Below, one piece after another: positions 39,494 through 43,680 of a DNA stretch of 43,680 nt. The notes under the pieces were generated by a model that had not been told where the DNA came from, searched no databases, and saw only the letters and a list, made by a program, of their open reading frames with translations. The position numbers and the translations under genes are program-made. How positions within the stretch are numbered: position 1 is the stretch's first letter; the number at the start of each line of letters is the position of its first letter. The stretch is from an uncultured Lachnospiraceae bacterium (GTDB lineage: Bacteria > Bacillota > Clostridia > Lachnospirales > Lachnospiraceae): NCBI GenBank assembly GCA_902785635.1, contig CACZZH010000021.1:1071-44750 (forward strand), in the 5' to 3' direction.

Positions 39494-40903
39494 CTATGAT
39501 TTTGATGAAAGTGGAAAGAGGGAGCTGATCAGGTCTGGGCTTCCAAAACTTCCTGCCTTGGAGATGATGGACAGCTGCCGGCCCTGTACCCGGGCTTTTC
39601 CGAGCACGATGCCGGGAAGAAGCTCCCTCTGAACCTGGATGGATGCGATATCCAGTGCATGCATGACGCAGGAGAGGGTATCTCCTCCGAACACACAAAG
39701 TGTATTCACTTTTCCGCTGCTGCACAGACTGTGCGCGATCGACGCAACGGATCTTTCCACTGTCGTTTTTAAGTCTGCAGAAACCGTATGAATATGTGAA
39801 GGACCTTCTTCAGGATCAGAAGTTGCCAGGATGCTGATTCCGGCAGTGCATAATTCATCGCAGATCTGTCTTGTGACGGAGAATGTTTCAAAAGAGCCGT
39901 TTCCGGGAACATCCCCGGAAACATCCCGGAAAACATCCCCGGAAACATCCCGGAAAACATCCCGGAAAACATCCCTGGAAACATTCCGGAAAACATCTCC
40001 GGAAGCGTTCCGGGCACGATCTACGGAAAGAGAATGGACCGGATATCCGCGGGAGGCCGCCATCTGAACCTGTGCCAGCGAATTCTCATGCAGACTGCCG
40101 CAGATCACCAGCACACCCCGGGTGGGGAAGGCGGGGCTGTTCCCGGCTGGACCCGCAGGGCTGTTCCCGGCAGGATCCGCGGGGCTGTTCCCGGCAGGAT
40201 CCGCGGGGCTGTTTTTATAAGAAACGGGTGAATCCTCTTCATAGGGCTCCGTTTGCCCGGTACAGGAATCAGAATGATCCGACAGCTTCCCGGCGAGGAT
40301 CTGCGCGAACCCGCCGCAGCCTGCGCTGAAGAAGATCCGCCTGCCCAATGCGTCTCCGATCCGTTTCATATCCGCATCGCTCTTCGCATCATATACATCA
40401 ATATTTGACGCTTCATCACGGGAAGCGGTTTTTTGCAGCAGATCGTGTACACAGGAGCTGGTCAGTGGATCAAAGGGATCGTGTCCCAATGCGGTCTGAG
40501 CGGCCGGGATCCCGTCGATATACAGGATTCCCTTCGAAACGACCCGGCCAAGAGCGGGGTAGGAGGGAACAAATGGGACTGAATCCAGTGAGAGCGCGGC
40601 GCGCATGGCGGAAAGCTCAGCCCCGACATTTCCGCGCAGAGCAGAATCGGTCTTCTTGTAAACGCAGGATGCACCATGTTCTTTTGCCTGAACGCACAGG
40701 TCATATACAATGCAGTATGCCTCCTCCGGAGGAAGATGCCGGCTCCCGGCGTTTATACAGAGGACCTGTGTGTCAGCCCGCTCCCACTCCTGCGCAGGAA
40801 TGACCGCATCTACACATACCTGTGTGCGCAGGGAAGCGGCGGCAAACTGTACGCCTGTGTCCAGTGCGCCTGTGAGATCATCCGCGATAATGATGGTTTT
40901 CAT
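39494..40903 (-). CDS. Four-carbon acid sugar kinase (DUF1537) with two minisatellite insertions
   Basis: A 469-residue member of the DUF1537 family, which phosphorylates D-threonate, L-threonate or D-erythronate at C4. N-terminal IADDLTGALDTGVQFA and YKKTDSALRGNVG are the substrate-domain signatures; the C-terminal GGDT motif is the nucleotide site. Two in-frame repeats interrupt the middle: three copies of NSPA(D/G)PAG (near residues 233-260) and a DVFR/DVSG tetrapeptide array (about 297-333). Both coincide with DNA minisatellites and lie at likely surface loops. It overlaps the LarA-like gene by 26 bp. A PdxA2-like dehydrogenase in the same operon supports the role. Confidence 0.87.
   Translation of the reverse strand: MKTIIIADDLTGALDTGVQFAAASLRTQVCVDAVIPAQEWERADTQVLCINAGSRHLPPEEAYCIVYDLCVQAKEHGASCVYKKTDSALRGNVGAELSAMRAALSLDSVPFVPSYPALGRVVSKGILYIDGIPAAQTALGHDPFDPLTSSCVHDLLQKTASRDEASNIDVYDAKSDADMKRIGDALGRRIFFSAGCGGFAQILAGKLSDHSDSCTGQTEPYEEDSPVSYKNSPADPAGNSPADPAGNSPAGPAGNSPAFPTRGVLVICGSLHENSLAQVQMAASRGYPVHSLSVDRARNASGDVFRNVSRDVFRDVFRDVSGDVFRDVSGDVPGNGSFETFSVTRQICDELCTAGISILATSDPEEGPSHIHTVSADLKTTVERSVASIAHSLCSSGKVNTLCVFGGDTLSCVMHALDIASIQVQRELLPGIVLGKARVQGRQLSIISKAGSFGSPDLISSLFPLSSKS
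39908..40003. repeat. 12-bp minisatellite inside the kinase gene, eight units
   Basis: Eight consecutive 12-bp units of AACATCCCGGAA / AACATCCCCGGA type, exact period, with degenerate extra units on both sides. On the coding strand they give DVFR or DVSG tetrapeptides. Unit changes keep frame. Confidence 0.95.
40134..40213. repeat. 24-bp minisatellite inside the kinase gene, three units plus partial
   Basis: Units begin GGGCTGTTCCCGGC at 40134, 40158 and 40182, with a partial copy at 40206. The second and third are identical. On the coding strand each gives an eight-residue NSPADPAG-type unit. Confidence 0.95.
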
Positions 40904-42212
40904 AAAAGTTCAGGTCCTCCAGAAATCCGTCCTGATCAAACTGCAGTTCATAAGGGTCGGAGAGGATCTCCACATCACTGCGGCCGGCCACATCCGGAAG
41001 CAGAGCGGGAGAGATCTCGATTTCTGAAAGGGACAATGTATCACGGATACGTGCGACGCGCGGATCGGAAAGATCCGCCCGGGGACAGGTACGGATCGCG
41101 GTACGCAGTGCATCAAAATCATTATTCTGGTAGAGCGGGATCTTGGCGCCGTTCAGCATCATGTTTGTGGTGAGGTTGATCCAGGTGCCCTCCCAGTCGA
41201 CGTTGTTCAGACAGCGTCTGGTGGTGATGTCTGCCAGTCCCAGTCCGCAGGCGTTATGGTGAGTCTCCTCGCTCAGTCCGCGGATGAACAGCTTCTTACA
41301 GTGGAAATCGTCTTCGAAGTAGGGCATGAATCCGCGACCGGTCACGTTCGGATCAGCCCCTTCGCCGCTGATGTTCTTTCCGATCCGGTCGATCACCAGA
41401 ACATCGATATGATCGAATTTCATGCGGGGCAGACGGCGCTTTGCGATCTCCAGCAAAGCATGGTCGCCCTTCCGGATCTTTTCCGGCGGGAATGCCTCGA
41501 TCTCCGAGATCCGGTCGTAGGCGTTCTGCACCACGCCGATGCCCATAACGACGGGCATCTTTGAGAGGAATTCCTCTGCAGCAAGCGGTATGCGCTCTGC
41601 GAAGGTGTCAAAGCCTTGCAGATGGAAATGAGAACAGCCTTTATGCTTGGCAATGCCGATGGCGATCATCTTGCAGATGCCGCTTTCATGGTATCCTTTG
41701 AAATCCGTATGAGGCTTTACCTTGTTGAAGAGAACGATACCGTCCGCTTCTGCCGCATAGCGGTCGCAGTAGACCGGGGTGTGCGCAGCATCAGGAAGAG
41801 TGCCGATCTGAACCACATCCATTGTTGCACGGATCGGAACACCCATGGCCTCCCCGGTAATGCCATAACCTCCGATGACTTCCAGGTTTCCTTCCACACT
41901 GCCGCCGCCATGACTGCCCATGGCAGGAATAATAAATGGAGATGCGCCCCATTCCTTCAGGGTATCACAGATCGTGCGCACCAGTATGGGAAGATCCGGT
42001 ATTCCACGGCTTCCCACGGTAACCGCAATGGACTTTCCGGCCAGAACTGCCGGATCCGGCATCGCAGCGCGCATCCGCTCCTTCAGACAGGCAGCCGGAT
42101 CCGCTATGAAATCATCCTCATATTTTTCACGTATCCGGATCATTTTCGGAATATGTACCTGCTCCAGTCCCTGGATGGGGATACGGATCTCGGGAAAACA
42201 GATCTGCTGCAT
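40878..42212 (-). CDS. LarA-like (DUF2088) racemase/epimerase-family protein
   Basis: A 444-residue protein related to nickel-pincer lactate racemase (LarA, DUF2088). Features are AVTVGSRGIPD, PAMGSHGGGSVEG, FNKVKPHTDFKGYHESGICKM and a C-terminal domain. LarA-family enzymes invert alpha-hydroxy acids by hydride transfer, so here it could epimerise threonate/erythronate-type acids. No larB/larC/larE cofactor genes are in the window. AGAGAGG supports the ATG at 42212; the longer frame runs into the preceding gene's end. Confidence 0.75.
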   Translation of the reverse strand: MQQICFPEIRIPIQGLEQVHIPKMIRIREKYEDDFIADPAACLKERMRAAMPDPAVLAGKSIAVTVGSRGIPDLPILVRTICDTLKEWGASPFIIPAMGSHGGGSVEGNLEVIGGYGITGEAMGVPIRATMDVVQIGTLPDAAHTPVYCDRYAAEADGIVLFNKVKPHTDFKGYHESGICKMIAIGIAKHKGCSHFHLQGFDTFAERIPLAAEEFLSKMPVVMGIGVVQNAYDRISEIEAFPPEKIRKGDHALLEIAKRRLPRMKFDHIDVLVIDRIGKNISGEGADPNVTGRGFMPYFEDDFHCKKLFIRGLSEETHHNACGLGLADITTRRCLNNVDWEGTWINLTTNMMLNGAKIPLYQNNDFDALRTAIRTCPRADLSDPRVARIRDTLSLSEIEISPALLPDVAGRSDVEILSDPYELQFDQDGFLEDLNFYENHHYRG

Positions 42213-42246
42213 AAAATACCTCTCTTCATTAGTGGTCCTGGGTGGG

Positions 42247-43395
42247 TCAGGGCTGGTCGGGACAGAGAACCGTCCCACGTGCGAATCGAATTGCATAATC
42301 GATGGAAGAGACCAGACTCAGGTCACTGCACTGACCGTTGCCGGCCTGATCGAAGCCGGTCCCATGATCCACGCTTACCCGGATGATGGGCAGCCCGAGG
42401 GTGATATTGATGCCGGATACCGCATCCCAGCGTTTCTTTTCACGGTCATAGACGAAGCCTTTGACCTTCAGCGGAATGTGCCCCTGATCGTGATACATGG
42501 CCACGACCACATCGTACCATCCGCCCAGTGCTTTGGAAAATATGGTGTCGGGAGGAGCGGGTTTTCCGTCCGGAATGCAGATTCCCTCCGCCGCGGCAGC
42601 ATCGATGGCGGGCTGGATCTCTTCGATCTCTTCCCGGCCGAACAGACCGCCTTCTCCGCAGTGGGGATTTAGGCCGGCAACGCCGATCTTCGGGCGGACG
42701 ATCCCCATGGCACGGCATGCCTGATCTGCCAGGCGGATGCACTCGAGCACCCGGTCCTTTCTGACCCGGTCGCAGGCTTCACGTAATGACACGTGAGTGG
42801 ACACATGGATCACCCGCAGATCGTCATGGGCCAGCATCATAGCGTACTTCCGGGTATTCGTGTAATGAGCGTAGATCTCTGTATGGCCGGAAAAATCATG
42901 GCCGGCCATATGGATGGCTTCCTTGCTGATCGCGTTGGTAACGGTGGCATCCGCTTTGCCGGACATGGCCAGCTCGATCACTTTGACCACATAGGAGAAG
43001 GCAGCTTCGCCGCCCAGGGGAGTCGAGCCGATGCCCAGGGGGGCGGGAACAGGTTTTTTTTCGGGAGATTTCATATCGGGGGAAGATGAATCTCCGTCAG
43101 CTTCAGGAACGGCAAGGACCGGATACTGATCTTCCGGTACCAGGCCAAGGTCCAGAAGGTCAATGGTGCCGCAGGTAAAAAGAGCTTCGCTGATATCGCG
43201 GATCACATGGATCTTCGCGCGGATCTGGCACACTGCCTCCACCACCTTACAGGCGTATTCCATGGAAGAGCGGTCTCCCACAACAAAGGGACGGCAGCGC
43301 TCATAGATCTCTTTCCGGCTCAGTGCTTTAACAGTGATCTCCGGTCCGTTCCCGAACGGATCACCCATTGAAATGGCGATAACAGGTCTGTTCAT
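42247..43395 (-). CDS. pdxA2: PdxA2-type 4-phospho-acid-sugar dehydrogenase
   Basis: A 382-residue protein of the PdxA family: ISMGDPFGNGPEI N-terminus, SGHTE metal histidine, GLNPHCGEGG, YHDQGHIPLK and VDHGTGFD. Linked to a DUF1537 kinase it is most likely PdxA2, which oxidises and decarboxylates 4-phospho-threonate or -erythronate to dihydroxyacetone phosphate, rather than pyridoxine biosynthetic PdxA. A proline/serine-rich insertion lies near residues 116-140. The final residues RGTVLCPDQP are encoded by a dispersed 18-bp repeat, so the natural C-terminus may have been altered. The frame is open upstream through a repeat element, but ATG 43395 with GAAAGGA is the start. Confidence 0.88.
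   Translation of the reverse strand: MNRPVIAISMGDPFGNGPEITVKALSRKEIYERCRPFVVGDRSSMEYACKVVEAVCQIRAKIHVIRDISEALFTCGTIDLLDLGLVPEDQYPVLAVPEADGDSSSPDMKSPEKKPVPAPLGIGSTPLGGEAAFSYVVKVIELAMSGKADATVTNAISKEAIHMAGHDFSGHTEIYAHYTNTRKYAMMLAHDDLRVIHVSTHVSLREACDRVRKDRVLECIRLADQACRAMGIVRPKIGVAGLNPHCGEGGLFGREEIEEIQPAIDAAAAEGICIPDGKPAPPDTIFSKALGGWYDVVVAMYHDQGHIPLKVKGFVYDREKKRWDAVSGINITLGLPIIRVSVDHGTGFDQAGNGQCSDLSLVSSIDYAIRFARGTVLCPDQP
42259..42276. repeat. Dispersed 18-bp palindromic repeat, copy 2, inside pdxA2 3' end
   Basis: Identical to 39468-39485 (GGGACAGAGAACCGTCCC). It encodes GTVLCP at the end of the PdxA2-like frame. Confidence 0.9.
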
Positions 43396-43420
43396 AATAA
43401 AATCCTTTCTTCCTGCACGA

Positions 43421-43434
43421 GACGGTACACCGTC
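43421..43434. promoter_or_regulatory. Perfect palindrome upstream of the acid-sugar operon
   Basis: GACGGT-AC-ACCGTC, 26 bp upstream of the pdxA2-like start and about 35 bp downstream of the predicted transcript start. It is suitably placed for a repressor operator or leader hairpin. No regulator gene is in view; it may lie beyond the window edge. Confidence 0.5.
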
Positions 43435-43474
43435 AGAGAAAAAGCTGCATGATAAAAAGAGCAGTCTCAATGGT

Positions 43475-43503
43475 ATTGTAATCGCTGGGATGCAGCTGTT
43501 CAA
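43475..43503 (-). promoter_or_regulatory. Sigma-A-like promoter of the acid-sugar operon
   Basis: On the minus strand TTGAAC (43503-43498), exact 17-bp spacer, TACAAT (43480-43475). It gives a leader of about 75 nt before the pdxA2-like ATG. Confidence 0.65.
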
Positions 43504-43527
43504 GAAAAATGCAGACCACATCATGGA

Positions 43528-43680
43528 TTTTTCCGCATTCGGAAATTCACACATACGGACAGCATGCGCGCCATCGGGGGTAGGGATCATTACCGCGAAA
43601 CCCGGACCCACTCCGCCGAGCTCTCACCCAACTTCGTCTAAGGCTCCGACGCATTCGCGCATAGACGAAACGCTCTTACG
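43528..43680. repeat. MITE-like inverted-repeat element, copy 2, cut by window edge
   Basis: 43556-43633 is an inverted copy of 18478-18555. Similarity extends left to TTTTTCCGCATTCG (43528-43541) and right through TCTAAGGCTCCGACGCATTCG to the window end. By analogy with copy 1 an opposite arm may lie just outside. It sits directly upstream of the acid-sugar promoter. Confidence 0.75.

Noticed and set aside
43396..43611. 72-residue N-terminal extension of the PdxA2 frame (MGPGFAV...)
   Set aside because: It is translation of the same dispersed repeat and covers the promoter; the ATG at 43395 has a ribosome site and the canonical family N-terminus.

Overview
The window looks like the chromosome of an anaerobic, probably gut-dwelling Clostridia member, most likely Lachnospiraceae. 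This rests on protein style (BMP-type nucleoside ABC transporter, GGDEF proteins with Lachnospiraceae-type sensory repeats, BspA-like surface protein, DUF362 ferredoxin protein), AGGAGG-like ribosome sites and sigma-A-like promoters. No rRNA, tRNA, CRISPR array, phage gene or intact transposase was seen.

Layout. (1) 1-2.64 kb, +: the 3' part of an M3 oligoendopeptidase and a D-cysteine desulfhydrase-like PLP enzyme. (2) 2.7-7.4 kb, -: a BMP-family nucleoside-type ABC importer (ATPase, two permeases, binding protein last). (3) 7.6-17.45 kb, +: a compact signalling operon with a hybrid histidine kinase, a sensor PP2C/SpoIIE phosphatase, a HAD-like protein, a small unknown protein, a REC-GGDEF-EAL-(repeat)x3-GGDEF cyclic-di-GMP enzyme and a small unknown protein. 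(4) 17.45-18.64 kb: a gene-poor island with a strong terminator, a decaying array of 96-bp repeats and an inverted-repeat element with a second copy at the right window edge. (5) 18.64-19.61 kb, -: a ROK sugar kinase; a possible small RNA lies in the following gap.

(6) 19.89-30.14 kb, +: the most striking locus. A STAS anti-anti-sigma protein, a membrane sensor, a PP2C phosphatase fused to an RsbW-like kinase domain, a MATE exporter and a 2202-residue dimodular NRPS ending in a thioester reductase are packed as one apparent operon. The NRPS (half-C)-A-T-C-A-T-R layout matches gut-microbial synthetases known to release dipeptide aldehydes that cyclise to (dihydro)pyrazinones and inhibit proteases. 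The apparent coupling to a partner-switching sensor and a dedicated exporter suggests a self-contained sense-make-export unit.

(7) 30.3-33.2 kb: a NifX-like/His-Cys-rich/SlyD-like FKBP fusion overlapping surE (+), then a convergent DUF362 iron-sulfur protein (-). (8) 33.4-38.7 kb, +: two tandem pyruvyl-transferase-family paralogues, a HAD phosphatase and a secreted LRR/Ig-like/FN3-like surface protein. (9) 38.7-43.5 kb, -: a four-carbon acid-sugar catabolic operon transcribed pdxA2-like, LarA-like (DUF2088), DUF1537 kinase, SDR, with a good promoter and a palindromic leader site. The kinase carries two in-frame minisatellites, and a dispersed 18-bp palindrome forms the end of the pdxA2-like reading frame.

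All assignments are from reading the sequence and family knowledge; no database search was run.
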